This document shows positions 7,700 through 15,391 of a stretch of DNA of 64,000 bases, in pieces. The translations under genes and the position numbers were made by a program. Every line of letters begins with the position of its first letter. The stretch's first letter is position 1. The notes beneath the pieces are model-generated. The model ran no database searches. It was given only the letters and a program-made list of their open reading frames with translations, and was not told the origin of the DNA. This DNA is from Clostridium vitabionis (GTDB lineage Bacteria > Bacillota > Clostridia > Lachnospirales > Lachnospiraceae): positions 1-64,000 of the forward strand of contig NZ_JADKQA010000008.1 of assembly GCF_015351765.1 (NCBI RefSeq), written 5' to 3'.

Positions 7700-8608
7700 T
7701 TAGCGATTTCTTTTTCCGGTATTCTCTGTCCCACGGATTTCCTCATGATAGAAATAATCTACGATCACCGGATGCCCCTGCGGGACTCTGCCATAAGGCA
7801 TTTCATTATCTACAAAAGCACAATCATACTTCTTAGCCATTTTCTCAGCTTTTACTTCAAGTGCTTCAAAGTAGCTGCGGTTATGCTTGTTATAGATCTC
7901 GTCGTAAAGTGGTGCCAGATCAGGATATTTTCCGGCGATATAATCCATAATTGTCTTTTTGAAACCGCCTCGAAGATTGAGATTTTCGAGCCAGAACAGA
8001 TCGCACTGATCCTTTACCCGATCAAAGATTGCTTCAAAATCCGTGATACCGGGGAATACCGGGGATACGAAACAGACTGTACGGATACCTGCTTCATATA
8101 CCTGCTTCATAGCAGAGATACGGCGCTCAATGCTCGAAGCAGAGTCCATATCGTTCTTGAAATTTTCATCTAGTGTGTTGATCGACCATGAAACGGTTAC
8201 ACGTCCAAGCTTCTTCAGCAGATCAATATCCCGTACCACAAGATCCGACTTTGTGCAGATCAGAATATCTGCGTCACTGCCGATCAGCTGCTTCAGAAGT
8301 TTTCTGGTATTCCCGAATTGCTCCTCCTGTGGATTGTAGCCATCTGTCACAGAACCGATGACTACCCGCTGTCCGGCATATTTCTTCGGATTTTTAATTT
8401 CCGGCCAATGCTTCACATCAAGGAAAGTGCCCCATTCCTCCTTGTGCCCGGTAAAGCGCTTCATAAAAGAAGCATAGCAATACTTGCAGGCATGTGTACA
8501 GCCCACATAGGGATTGACCGAGTAACCGCCTACCGGCAGACTAGACTTAGTCATGATGTTCTTTGTTTCCACCTCACGAATGAGGATTCCATTTATTACT
8601 TCTGCCAT
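7700..8608 (-). CDS. Radical SAM mobile pair protein B (SPL-like)
   Basis: A 302-residue radical SAM protein of the SplB-like branch. The cluster motif is CTHACKYCYASF (CX3CX2C, residues about 37-48), followed by VIGSVTDGYNP and SWSINTLDENFK. The sequence closely fits the family annotated as radical SAM mobile pair protein B, which travels with protein A and a MarR regulator on mobile elements of Firmicutes and whose function is unknown. It overlaps the stop of protein A by 13 bases and has an AGAGGT site. It may act on nucleic acid, as other SplB-like proteins do, but this is only inference. Confidence 0.88.
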   Translation of the reverse strand: MAEVINGILIREVETKNIMTKSSLPVGGYSVNPYVGCTHACKYCYASFMKRFTGHKEEWGTFLDVKHWPEIKNPKKYAGQRVVIGSVTDGYNPQEEQFGNTRKLLKQLIGSDADILICTKSDLVVRDIDLLKKLGRVTVSWSINTLDENFKNDMDSASSIERRISAMKQVYEAGIRTVCFVSPVFPGITDFEAIFDRVKDQCDLFWLENLNLRGGFKKTIMDYIAGKYPDLAPLYDEIYNKHNRSYFEALEVKAEKMAKKYDCAFVDNEMPYGRVPQGHPVIVDYFYHEEIRGTENTGKRNR

Positions 8609-9285
8609 GATTTCTGTACCTCTAACACTTTATTAAATTCTTCCGGCATTTCCTGAATCATATTTTCATCCCCTATGATAGGGACAAGGTCTTCCTTCAT
8701 AAACACCGGAATGCCGAGCTTATGTGCCTGGTCCGCCAGAGACCATGCCCATTCCGGCTCCGTTTGAATCTTCCTGCTCTGAGCTCCGGTCATGGTGCCC
8801 ACAACGATCCAATTGATTCTGGAAAGGTCAACTGTGCCGGGATCGTCGAATAACGGCTCAAAGGTAACATGGTAATGTTTTGCTCTGACATTTTTCCGAA
8901 TGGCGTCGATACGCCACAGTTCTGCTTTCCTCGTCACCGTAACGCCAAACCATGCGTTTTCCAGATCGGTATCAAAATCCAGCAAATCAGGTCTCTTGGT
9001 AAGGAACAGGAACTGATGTTGTGGATTTTCACGGATCTTTGCAAACACCTCGTCTCTCCATTCCGGCTTCCATCCAGAGAGATCGCTCATGCCGGTGAGA
9101 AGAAAGTTCTGCGGACGTTTCTTTTCCATCATCCTGAGTTTGCCTGGAAAGAACTCAGGATCAGAGAAGTCATCAATCATATGCCAGCGTTTCACATTGT
9201 TGCGGGCATAGCAATATGTACATCCCACTTTGCAGCCAATGACGATATTCATGTTCTGAATCTGATCTTTGATACAAATACTCAT
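8596..9285 (-). CDS. Radical SAM mobile pair protein A (DUF5131-like)
   Basis: A 229-residue protein with CKVGCTYCYA (CX3CX2C) close to the N-terminus and TFEPLFDDPGTVDLSRINW and VVGTMTGAQSRKI later, matching the Gp37/Gp68-like radical SAM branch found on phages and mobile elements. The start at ATG 9285 forms an ATGA overlap with the MarR stop and has GAGGAGTGG 9 bases upstream; MAEV at 9297 is a poorer start. It forms a translationally coupled cassette with MarR and protein B. Confidence 0.88.
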   Translation of the reverse strand: MSICIKDQIQNMNIVIGCKVGCTYCYARNNVKRWHMIDDFSDPEFFPGKLRMMEKKRPQNFLLTGMSDLSGWKPEWRDEVFAKIRENPQHQFLFLTKRPDLLDFDTDLENAWFGVTVTRKAELWRIDAIRKNVRAKHYHVTFEPLFDDPGTVDLSRINWIVVGTMTGAQSRKIQTEPEWAWSLADQAHKLGIPVFMKEDLVPIIGDENMIQEMPEEFNKVLEVQKSWQK

Positions 9286-9719
9286 GACTTCTGCCACTCC
9301 TCAAGATTCTTTCTGATGCGGTCGAGGTATTCCTCAAACTGGGTAATTTCTTCCTCTGAAAATCCTTTGTAGTAAATACTGCCCATCTCATCAGATACAG
9401 AATCGTACTCGCCCTTTAAGGCATGTGCTTTCTCAGTCAGAAACAGGAGTGTTTTTCTTTTGTCCGTTTCAGATTGAACACGGCTTATCAGCCCTTGATT
9501 TTCCATTCTTTCCAGCATCGTAGTAAGAGATGTTATCGCTAATCCGCATTTAGTCGAGAGTGCCCTGATAGAGATACCATCCTCCTGCCACAGAACATAA
9601 AGAATACGTCCCTGGGCTCCATTAAACGCATCAATATTCTTTTCACTGAGAATCTTCTCGAAAATCCGGTCTCCAAGCTGTTTTATTTTGGTGACAAGAA
9701 ATCCTCCATTCATGTCCAT
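9282..9719 (-). CDS. MarR-family regulator of the radical SAM pair
   Basis: A 145-residue winged-helix protein: the region ISIRALSTKCGLAITSLTTMLERMENQGLI includes the recognition helix and VQSETDKRKTLLFLTEKA the wing. It is first in the cassette and lies directly behind a large palindrome (9723-9770) that should be its operator. MarR repressors usually respond to small aromatic ligands or oxidants; one Cys (TKCGL) lies in the DNA-binding domain. AGGAG precedes the ATG by about 7 bases. Confidence 0.9.
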   Translation of the reverse strand: MDMNGGFLVTKIKQLGDRIFEKILSEKNIDAFNGAQGRILYVLWQEDGISIRALSTKCGLAITSLTTMLERMENQGLISRVQSETDKRKTLLFLTEKAHALKGEYDSVSDEMGSIYYKGFSEEEITQFEEYLDRIRKNLEEWQKS

Positions 9720-9722
9720 ATA

Positions 9723-9778
9723 AAAGCTCCTATATAGTAGTTTATTAAAAACCTACTATATAGGAGCTTTATTGTCAA
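9723..9778 (-). promoter_or_regulatory. MarR operator palindrome and promoter
   Basis: Two perfect 18-bp arms (9723-9740 and 9753-9770) flank a 12-base spacer. Each arm also contains a smaller near-palindrome CCTA-N5-TAGG. A TTGACA -35 on the minus strand (9773-9778) abuts the outer arm, and a weak -10 would fall in the centre. A dimer on each arm would block transcription, consistent with autorepression. Confidence 0.75.
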
Positions 9779-9856
9779 CAATTTATATGTCTTAATAGGT
9801 AAATTCCGATTTCACGGCCAGTTCGACCGCGCTGTTTTCTTCCTCGGCAGACTCTC

Positions 9857-9939
9857 CTCCGCCTCCCTTTTCACATAGGTCAATTCTGATTTATATCTTG
9901 GAATACCTATCTTGTCTTCTTCCAAGTGGCTTTGAAATC
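9857..9939. repeat. 83-bp direct repeat, copy 1
   Basis: The segment matches 14246-14328 in 80 of 83 positions, in the same orientation. On the minus strand both copies encode the same apparent protein tail (FQSHLEE.KIGIPRYKS then LTYVKREAE) and end in a GGGAGGCGGAG ribosome-binding-like stretch. They flank the sirtuin-TetR-HsdR segment. The rest of 9771-10086 contains only a 45-codon open stretch continuing in frame after the sirtuin stop, which I do not recognise. Confidence 0.7.
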
Positions 9940-10086
9940 CTTACCATTTCATCTGTATATTATATCCGAATATCCTGCAGGTCCTCCGGGACAAAAGAAG
10001 AAAATGCCAATTGCCCCGAAAGATTCTCCCTGATTTTTCCGGATCGTCCATTTGATTTCATAGTCTGTAACCTCATGTTCAGGCTC

Positions 10087-10779
10087 TCATTCATTCAAAA
10101 GATTCCTTAAGTTTTCTCCGATATCACCTGTCAGGGCTACTGTCCTGTCTGCCAGCGCATCCGGAATGTTGATTTCTCCCGGCATATTCATCGTAATGAA
10201 CTTCCAGGAAGGATATTCCGCTGCCATTCCCATCGTCGGGGCTTTGATCAGCTGGTTCCGGCTCCCAATGCCAAGCTCAAAGAGCAGAGCATTCTGCCCG
10301 GAATACTCCTGAAGAAATGCGTAAAATCTCTGCCGCTGGCCGTTCCACTCCTCAGACCCCTCCGTAAGGCCTTCGAAGTTACCTTCCACTTCGAAGATTC
10401 TGTCCCGGTCAAAACCATTCATCTGAAAATGCGCGTCGCCGTTACTGGTCACGATAAAATATGGTTTATTCCTGACAATTGAAAGCAGGTTTTTCATTAC
10501 CTCACTGCCATGGTAGTCGTCAATTAAATACTGATGAACCGTCTGCATATATTCCTCATGATCGGCCGCCGTCATCGGCGTGAACACACCGCGGATCAGG
10601 GAGTCCAGGCCGTACTTCTGACGGAACTTCCCAAAGTACCTTCTGAACGACCCATCATCCGCAAAAATATGATACCCCTCCGCAATGGAAAGCCCGTTGC
10701 TCGCCGTAATCAGAATGGCGTCCGTGTTTTTCAGCCAGTCTTTTGCCTCTTTATAATCGTTTACTTTATATTCCATCAT
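10087..10779 (-). CDS. SirTM-like sirtuin, short and lacking zinc cysteines
   Basis: A 230-residue Sir2-fold protein related to the class M sirtuins: KNTDAILITASNGLS stands where GAGAS normally sits, followed by FRRYFGKFRQKYGLDSL and YFIVTSNGDAHFQMNGF. It has no CxxC pairs, so the zinc module is missing, and the NAD loop is degenerate. It may be a regulatory or specialised partner of the larger sirtuin encoded just upstream. Class M sirtuins can ADP-ribosylate proteins, but no macrodomain or lipoylated GcvH-like gene is adjacent. Confidence 0.75.
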   Translation of the reverse strand: MMEYKVNDYKEAKDWLKNTDAILITASNGLSIAEGYHIFADDGSFRRYFGKFRQKYGLDSLIRGVFTPMTAADHEEYMQTVHQYLIDDYHGSEVMKNLLSIVRNKPYFIVTSNGDAHFQMNGFDRDRIFEVEGNFEGLTEGSEEWNGQRQRFYAFLQEYSGQNALLFELGIGSRNQLIKAPTMGMAAEYPSWKFITMNMPGEINIPDALADRTVALTGDIGENLRNLLNE

Positions 10780-10795
10780 CTTTCACCCTCTACGA

Positions 10796-11779
10796 TCATA
10801 CAGCTGTGACTTTCTTCTCCATTTCACTTCTTACATCCTCCAGCACTTTCCCAATATCGGCCTGGATAGCCAGTCCCCTGTCTTCAATTGCCTCCGGCAG
10901 GAACGCATAATCCTTGTTCACAGAAATATACGTCGTCTGTGGCAAACTGTTCACCAGTTCCCAGAACGGCTCCTGGATGAACATCGGTGTGAGTCTTCCG
11001 ACGCCGAGTTCCAGGAAAAGAATCTTCTCGTCCTTATGTGCGAGGATATAATCCGAAATCTTCTGATATTCCTCTTCGTACTTCTTTCCGGTCAGGAAAT
11101 TCCCGTAACCCCGGACCCACGGAAACGCCTCAGCGCCGCAGTGCGGGCAGTGCGGGATCAGTTCCTTCGGCACTGCCGTGCCGTCACCCATGGCATCGAT
11201 CATCTCCTGCACCGGTTTCACGGCATCCCATACCTCATCCGTGCAGCACCTGGAGCACTGGAAGAAGCGATGGTCGCCCTGAATCTGGGCGACTGTAGAC
11301 TCCGGATACAGCTTTACGAACTGGGTGTCCTGATTTGTGGTCAGTACAAAGAATTCTTTATCCGCGAGGACCGCATCCAAATCCAGGTACGGCTTCCGAA
11401 CCTCCGCATGCTGGGTGGTATGCAGGAATGTTGCCATATATCCCCAGAACTCCTCACGGGAATCCCAGTGGGCAAACGCACCGGCAAAAGCACCTTTGAA
11501 TCCGTATTTCTCCGCATACTTTCCGAAATATTTCCGGTAGGAGGCGTTGTCTTCATAATAGAAATCCCCGCCGCCTGCCGCGGAAAGGCCGGATGCTCCT
11601 CCGATGATCACGCAGTCCGCGTCCTTCACTTTCTGAACAAAATCCTGAATCTGCTCTTCATAAGGGAGCGGCTCTTTCTTTGTCAGCGGAACCACAGTCC
11701 TGCCGGATGCATATACGTTGTAATATCTGGAATAATTGCTCATCTGTACTTCATTTACAATCTGCTCATAAAAGGTCAT
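10796..11779 (-). CDS. SirTM-like sirtuin with zinc module
   Basis: A 327-residue protein with DCVIIGGASGLSAAGGG (NAD-binding loop), YRKYFGKYAEKYGFKG, FFVLTTNQDTQF (the TTNxD motif) and two cysteine pairs (CSRC and CPHC) forming the zinc module. It is a paralogue of the next gene, and both lie in one transcript. The start at 11779 (MTFYEQ) has GAGAGGA 9 bases upstream; the frame extends to 11899 without support. A TetR-family gene is divergent. Probable NAD-dependent ADP-ribosyltransferase or deacylase; target unknown. Confidence 0.8.
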   Translation of the reverse strand: MTFYEQIVNEVQMSNYSRYYNVYASGRTVVPLTKKEPLPYEEQIQDFVQKVKDADCVIIGGASGLSAAGGGDFYYEDNASYRKYFGKYAEKYGFKGAFAGAFAHWDSREEFWGYMATFLHTTQHAEVRKPYLDLDAVLADKEFFVLTTNQDTQFVKLYPESTVAQIQGDHRFFQCSRCCTDEVWDAVKPVQEMIDAMGDGTAVPKELIPHCPHCGAEAFPWVRGYGNFLTGKKYEEEYQKISDYILAHKDEKILFLELGVGRLTPMFIQEPFWELVNSLPQTTYISVNKDYAFLPEAIEDRGLAIQADIGKVLEDVRSEMEKKVTAV

Positions 11780-11821
11780 GATTTTCATTCCTCTCTCATT
11801 TTTGATTCTGCGATACAAGGC

Positions 11822-11864
11822 TAGCGACAGTTTATTGACACCCTGTCTATAAACTAATATACTT
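11822..11864 (+). promoter_or_regulatory. Promoter for the TetR gene with GACAG inverted repeat
   Basis: TTGACA at 11836-11841, a 17-bp spacer and TATACT at 11859-11864 form a strong plus-strand promoter. It overlaps an inverted repeat (TAGCGACAG...CTGTCTA, 11822-11849) suitable as a TetR operator for both divergent units. Confidence 0.6.
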
Positions 11865-11906
11865 AAATTTGGAAAAATGAGAAGAACACATTCTCTCAAA
11901 AAGAAT

Positions 11907-11942
11907 AACTCCCGTACAGAATTGCAAAACTGTACAGGAGTT
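11907..11942 (+). promoter_or_regulatory. Hairpin in the TetR gene leader
   Basis: A 13-bp stem with one mismatch (AACTCCcGTACAG/CTGTACaGGAGTT) is followed by TTCTC. It sits in the leader of the TetR message about 50 bases before the start. It could be a second operator or a weak attenuator; sequence alone does not decide. Confidence 0.4.
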
Positions 11943-11995
11943 TCTCATGATCTGGAATATTCGATTGCAGATATCAGAGAAAGACGGTGAATAAA

Positions 11996-12592
11996 ATGAA
12001 GTCACCAAATCAGAAAAAGACTGACCGAAGAACGTTATACACAAAGATGGTCATCAAAGACGCGCTTCTGGAACTGAATAAAGAAACCGCCTATGACAAG
12101 ATCAATGTCACTATGGTCTGCAGGCAGGCTGAGATTGCCCGTGCTACCTTTTACCTGCATTTTGACAGCCTGGATGAAGTACTGGACAGTGTCATCGATG
12201 ACGCCCTCCTCTTTTCAGAGAGCGGCTCCGGAACGGTTGTTGATGTACTCGATATTATCCGCAGCGGCAGGTCAGATGTGCTCCGTGAGAACGAAACCGT
12301 CCTGCCCGCCTGCCAGCGGATCGCTGATTCTGATAAATATCATCACTTGTTTATGGACGTATCTGTCAGCGACCATATCATCCAGAGGATTGCCGCTCAT
12401 GAGCATGACAAAGTTGTCCCGGATCTTATGGCGCATACCGGCCTCGCCACAGATGAAGCCGAGATGCTTTTTAAGTTCATCCTTAACGGATCTTTCGCTG
12501 TAAACAGGAGCCTTGGCTGGGAGAAAAATGAACGATGGTACCGGTACCAGCAGATCCTTGGCAGATTTATTAATGCCGGGATAGAGAGATAA
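11996..12592 (+). CDS. TetR/AcrR-family regulator
   Basis: About 198 residues. The N-terminal helix-turn-helix is clear: TKMVIKDALLELNKETAYDKINV, then the recognition region CRQAEIARATFYLHFDSLDEVL. The C-terminal ligand domain ends WYRYQQILGRFINAGIE. It is divergent from the two sirtuin genes and is likely to control them. ATG 11996 is preferred; GTG 11987 is an in-frame alternative. Confidence 0.85.
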   Translation: MKSPNQKKTDRRTLYTKMVIKDALLELNKETAYDKINVTMVCRQAEIARATFYLHFDSLDEVLDSVIDDALLFSESGSGTVVDVLDIIRSGRSDVLRENETVLPACQRIADSDKYHHLFMDVSVSDHIIQRIAAHEHDKVVPDLMAHTGLATDEAEMLFKFILNGSFAVNRSLGWEKNERWYRYQQILGRFINAGIER

Positions 12593-12736
12593 TCACATCG
12601 CCACTTCTGTTACCATCCCCGCCTTCATGGTAAAGCGCATTCTGTCCGGGAAGACTTCGATCTTTTCAACGAAGTCTCGGACAGAAAACGTGGCATCCGC
12701 CTCTCTTCTCAGAAAGACGGATGCCGCAGAAATGGC
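12593..12736 (-). pseudogene. C-terminal fragment of a large serine recombinase
   Basis: The minus strand encodes about 47 residues including FVEKIEVFPDRMRFTMKAGM before a stop near 12595. This matches the C-terminal strand region of Tn4451-type large serine recombinases. The catalytic domain is absent. It marks a decayed mobile element. Confidence 0.5.
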
Positions 12737-12763
12737 TTAAACACGGGCTTTTTCGGCCCTCTT

Positions 12764-12911
12764 TCAATTTGTTCTTGTTAGCAGAGCCACCGTTTCCACA
12801 TGCCCCGAGACAGTAAGGAACATAATCACGTAGGTTCTTGCTGTCTGGGAATTGGTCAAGGTAGAGACATGCTGTTCGGGAATTTGTCAGAAATATGATG
12901 TTGCTCCATTC
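12764..12911 (-). pseudogene. Second remnant of an rRNA methyltransferase 3' end
   Basis: The minus strand encodes TNSQTARTYVIMF and SGHVETVALLTRTN before a stop at 12764-12766. DNA at 12788-12911 is about 90% identical to 7531-7655, but the codons corresponding to the attachment core have drifted from those at 7517 and 20063. It is likely an older attachment-site copy between two tandem elements. Confidence 0.6.
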
Positions 12912-12948
12912 GTCTTAAAATCCGATGCGCCGTTCACAAAATAGACCA

Positions 12949-13056
12949 TCATAGGTACCAGGAGAAACTCCCAAACTTCAATAACCTTACTTCCCGGATG
13001 ATGCGGTTCGATTCCTCAAGGAAAGCCGTGTCACCGGGATTAAATTTCTTAGCCAT
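12949..13056 (-). pseudogene. Truncated small mobile-element protein
   Basis: A 35-codon frame, MAKKFNPGDTAFLEESN then RIIREV, ends early in an unrelated tail. The N-terminus resembles short conserved proteins of Clostridia conjugative elements that are normally about 60-70 residues, so this copy looks truncated. It follows the HsdR-N-like gene on the same strand. Confidence 0.35.
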
Positions 13057-13069
13057 AGACACCTCATAT

Positions 13070-14242
13070 CTACTTTCTGGCTTTCACGATCTCTCTGAAC
13101 TCATCCCGCACAATGGAATATGAGATAAGATTTACCACCAAGTCGATAACATCCGGCTCATCCAGTCGGAGCAGATGGTCAGCTGTGATACTGCCCAGGT
13201 AGTATTTGCCCTCTGTTAATATCTTCGGATACCGTCTGCTGACCATTTCCCGCAGTTCTGATTTCTTTCCGCTGCCGATACGGCCTATTGCGATCCTGCC
13301 GTTGTGATAGAATTTGACCGTTTTGCCCGCTGCCACAGCATCCTCATCTACTGACATCTGAAGGGCATGGTGGGAAGTCTTTTCATCATCGTGCGCCACG
13401 CAGATAATGGTCCGCGGATAATTGGTGGTGATTCCGATTGAAAAAATCTCCGTGTTGCCGTCTATGCTGACGAGGAATGAACGATAAGGACCATAGTACT
13501 GTCCTCCTGAGGCATTGCCATAAGTCAGCATCCTAACACCGTAGTCCTCCAGCAGTTCAAACATGCCATATTTCCCAGTCGGCATTTTTACCCTTACATC
13601 AAGCAGCCCTTCCCAGAGGTTAAAAACCGGAAGTGCCAGTTCCATCGGTGTATACTTGCTGATACCCGTATAATAACCGTCCTCATCTTCAGCGAAGGCA
13701 CTGCGCAGTTCTTCTTCAAGTTTCTCAAATGGAATCCGCTCCGGCACTACCTCCTGCTCGACAGGAGCACAATCGCCAGTCAGCATATCGGCATATTTCG
13801 GCAATTTCTCTATCTGAACATATTGCTTTTTAGTCTCATCGTATTTATAGCAGAACTCACGGTCACCATTGATCAGCAAGGTATAGATACTGCCCCAGGC
13901 GTCACTGTAATCAAGTACCTGGTTCATCGCCTTCTCATCCAGCGGAACCTTCTCCGCTTTACATTCAATGACCGTCAGAGGGAAAGCGTCATTGTCCTTG
14001 TTTTTTCCAAGCACTACGATATCTGCTCTGTCCCTGGATTTCAGTCCATAATGGGAAAGATGCTCCTCAACCTGCACCATCCCCGCAGGTACTTCCAAAA
14101 CATCAAGAAGATATGAAATCACCTTCTGTCGAACTGTTTCTTCCGGGGTAATGTATATGAGCCGCTTTCTTATCGGATCGAAATAGCAATCCCGTCCATT
14201 CCTTTTATATATTTTCGGCAGCTTTGCCTTTGATAGATCCAA
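13070..14242 (-). CDS. Orphan HsdR N-terminal-like nuclease-domain protein
   Basis: A 390-residue protein. Its first third matches the type I restriction HsdR N-terminal domain: TPEETVRQKVISYLLDVL, then SRDRADIVVLG and FPLTVIECKAE, which supply the PD-(D/E)XK residues D and ExK. There is no helicase motor, no HsdM and no HsdS nearby. The C-terminal part (residues 190-390) is not recognised. The start is TTG 14242 with GGGAGGCGGAG just upstream, touching the stop of the tail encoded by the 83-bp repeat. It may be a stand-alone defence nuclease or a leftover of a larger system. Confidence 0.7.
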   Translation of the reverse strand: MDLSKAKLPKIYKRNGRDCYFDPIRKRLIYITPEETVRQKVISYLLDVLEVPAGMVQVEEHLSHYGLKSRDRADIVVLGKNKDNDAFPLTVIECKAEKVPLDEKAMNQVLDYSDAWGSIYTLLINGDREFCYKYDETKKQYVQIEKLPKYADMLTGDCAPVEQEVVPERIPFEKLEEELRSAFAEDEDGYYTGISKYTPMELALPVFNLWEGLLDVRVKMPTGKYGMFELLEDYGVRMLTYGNASGGQYYGPYRSFLVSIDGNTEIFSIGITTNYPRTIICVAHDDEKTSHHALQMSVDEDAVAAGKTVKFYHNGRIAIGRIGSGKKSELREMVSRRYPKILTEGKYYLGSITADHLLRLDEPDVIDLVVNLISYSIVRDEFREIVKARK

Positions 14243-14245
14243 CTA

Positions 14246-14328
14246 CTCCGCCTCCCTTTTCACATAAGTCAATCCTGATTTATATCTTGGAATACCTATC
14301 TTGCCTTCTTCCAAGTGGCTTTGAAATC
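14246..14328. repeat. 83-bp direct repeat, copy 2
   Basis: Matches 9857-9939 with three substitutions. On the minus strand it encodes FQSHLEEGKIGIPRYKSG then LTYVKREAE and a stop that adjoins the TTG start of the HsdR-N-like gene. It is the 3' end of a lost upstream gene. Confidence 0.7.
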
Positions 14329-14399
14329 AGTAGCAATCATATCCATTTTTCATTAGCACAATTTTGTTACTTAGTATATCATGCTTGGAATTCGTGAAA

Positions 14400-14585
14400 A
14401 ACAGAAAAGCCGTCCCGATAGTCCGAGACGGCAAAAAAGCGATAACAACCGCCGACACGATGAACCCGGACGGTATCCAGGCACGGCTCGACGAGCTACA
14501 GAAGGAACTCATCCGAAAGGCCAACAGTAAGCAGGACTACGATGCCATCGCCGATGAAATCTTTACGCTGCACGAGCAGAAATGA
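14400..14585 (+). pseudogene. C-terminal fragment of a serine recombinase
   Basis: The plus strand ends with DGIQARLDELQKELIRKA and DYDAIADEIFTLHEQK, the coiled-coil tail typical of large serine recombinases of Clostridia mobile elements. The catalytic and zinc-ribbon domains are gone. The frame is open to 14364, but the first residues look unrelated. Confidence 0.6.
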
Positions 14586-14602
14586 CAGTGTGCTTGTTTT
14601 TC

Positions 14603-15391
14603 TCAGCTATTCATCTTTTCGGCATATTTTCTTGCTACGGATCTTGGAACAATCCTGCATAGAAGGCTCATGCACTTTGTGTATCTACCATAATAGCTAA
14701 GGACTTTGCCTTTTGTCATAGCACGTATGCCACCCTTTGCAACCTCGTCTGCCTTAGCTGCCTTCCGAAACATCGCGGAGCCTTTGCCCATTGCTGCCGC
14801 CTGATCAAACCCAGTAGCTGTAGGTCCAGGGCAAAACGCCGTCACTGTAACTCCTGTACCTTTGACCTCCTCTGCAATTGCTTCGGAGAAGCTTCTGACA
14901 AATTCCTTAGTTGCATAGTAAATGCTCATATACGGTCCAGCACTAAACGCTGCTACTGACGACATGTTAAGAATCTTTCCGTGCCCCTGCTCTATCATTG
15001 GATTAAGGAAACAATGAGTCAGCTGCATCATCGCCACAACATTCAATTGCACCATCTCATACTGTTTTTTCCAGTCACTGTCTGCAAAATTCCCTGAATC
15101 ACCAAAGCCGGCGTTGTTTATAAGAACATCGATCTCAATGTCATTCTCCAATGTATAATTAAATACATTTAAAGCAGCGTCTACAACCGACAAGTCTGTC
15201 GCATATGGATAAACTGATATACCATATTCCGTTTCAAGCTCATTTTTGAGAGCGTATAATTTTCCTTCGTTTCTTGCTACAAGGACAAGATCATATTTCT
15301 TTTGGGCAAGAATCCTGGCGAATTCCAAGCCCAGGCCTCCGGATGCCCCTGTGATAAGAGCTGTCTTATATTTTCTCAAGATCCACCTCAC
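14603..15391 (-). CDS. Short-chain dehydrogenase/reductase
   Basis: A classical SDR of about 262 residues: TGASGGLG nucleotide-binding motif near residue 15, NNAG near 95, and Ser...YYATK as the catalytic Ser-Tyr-Lys set. The Asp-containing YATDLSV segment suggests a defined cofactor pocket, but NAD or NADP preference cannot be settled. It overlaps the upstream MBL gene by 4 bases (GTG start at 15391). Substrate unknown. Confidence 0.85.
   Translation of the reverse strand: MRWILRKYKTALITGASGGLGLEFARILAQKKYDLVLVARNEGKLYALKNELETEYGISVYPYATDLSVVDAALNVFNYTLENDIEIDVLINNAGFGDSGNFADSDWKKQYEMVQLNVVAMMQLTHCFLNPMIEQGHGKILNMSSVAAFSAGPYMSIYYATKEFVRSFSEAIAEEVKGTGVTVTAFCPGPTATGFDQAAAMGKGSAMFRKAAKADEVAKGGIRAMTKGKVLSYYGRYTKCMSLLCRIVPRSVARKYAEKMNS

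Noticed and set aside
10087-11779. Calling the two island proteins CobB-type deacetylases
   Set aside because: Their motifs match class M sirtuins, and the zinc-binding and catalytic regions differ from the true CobB at 50604-51347.
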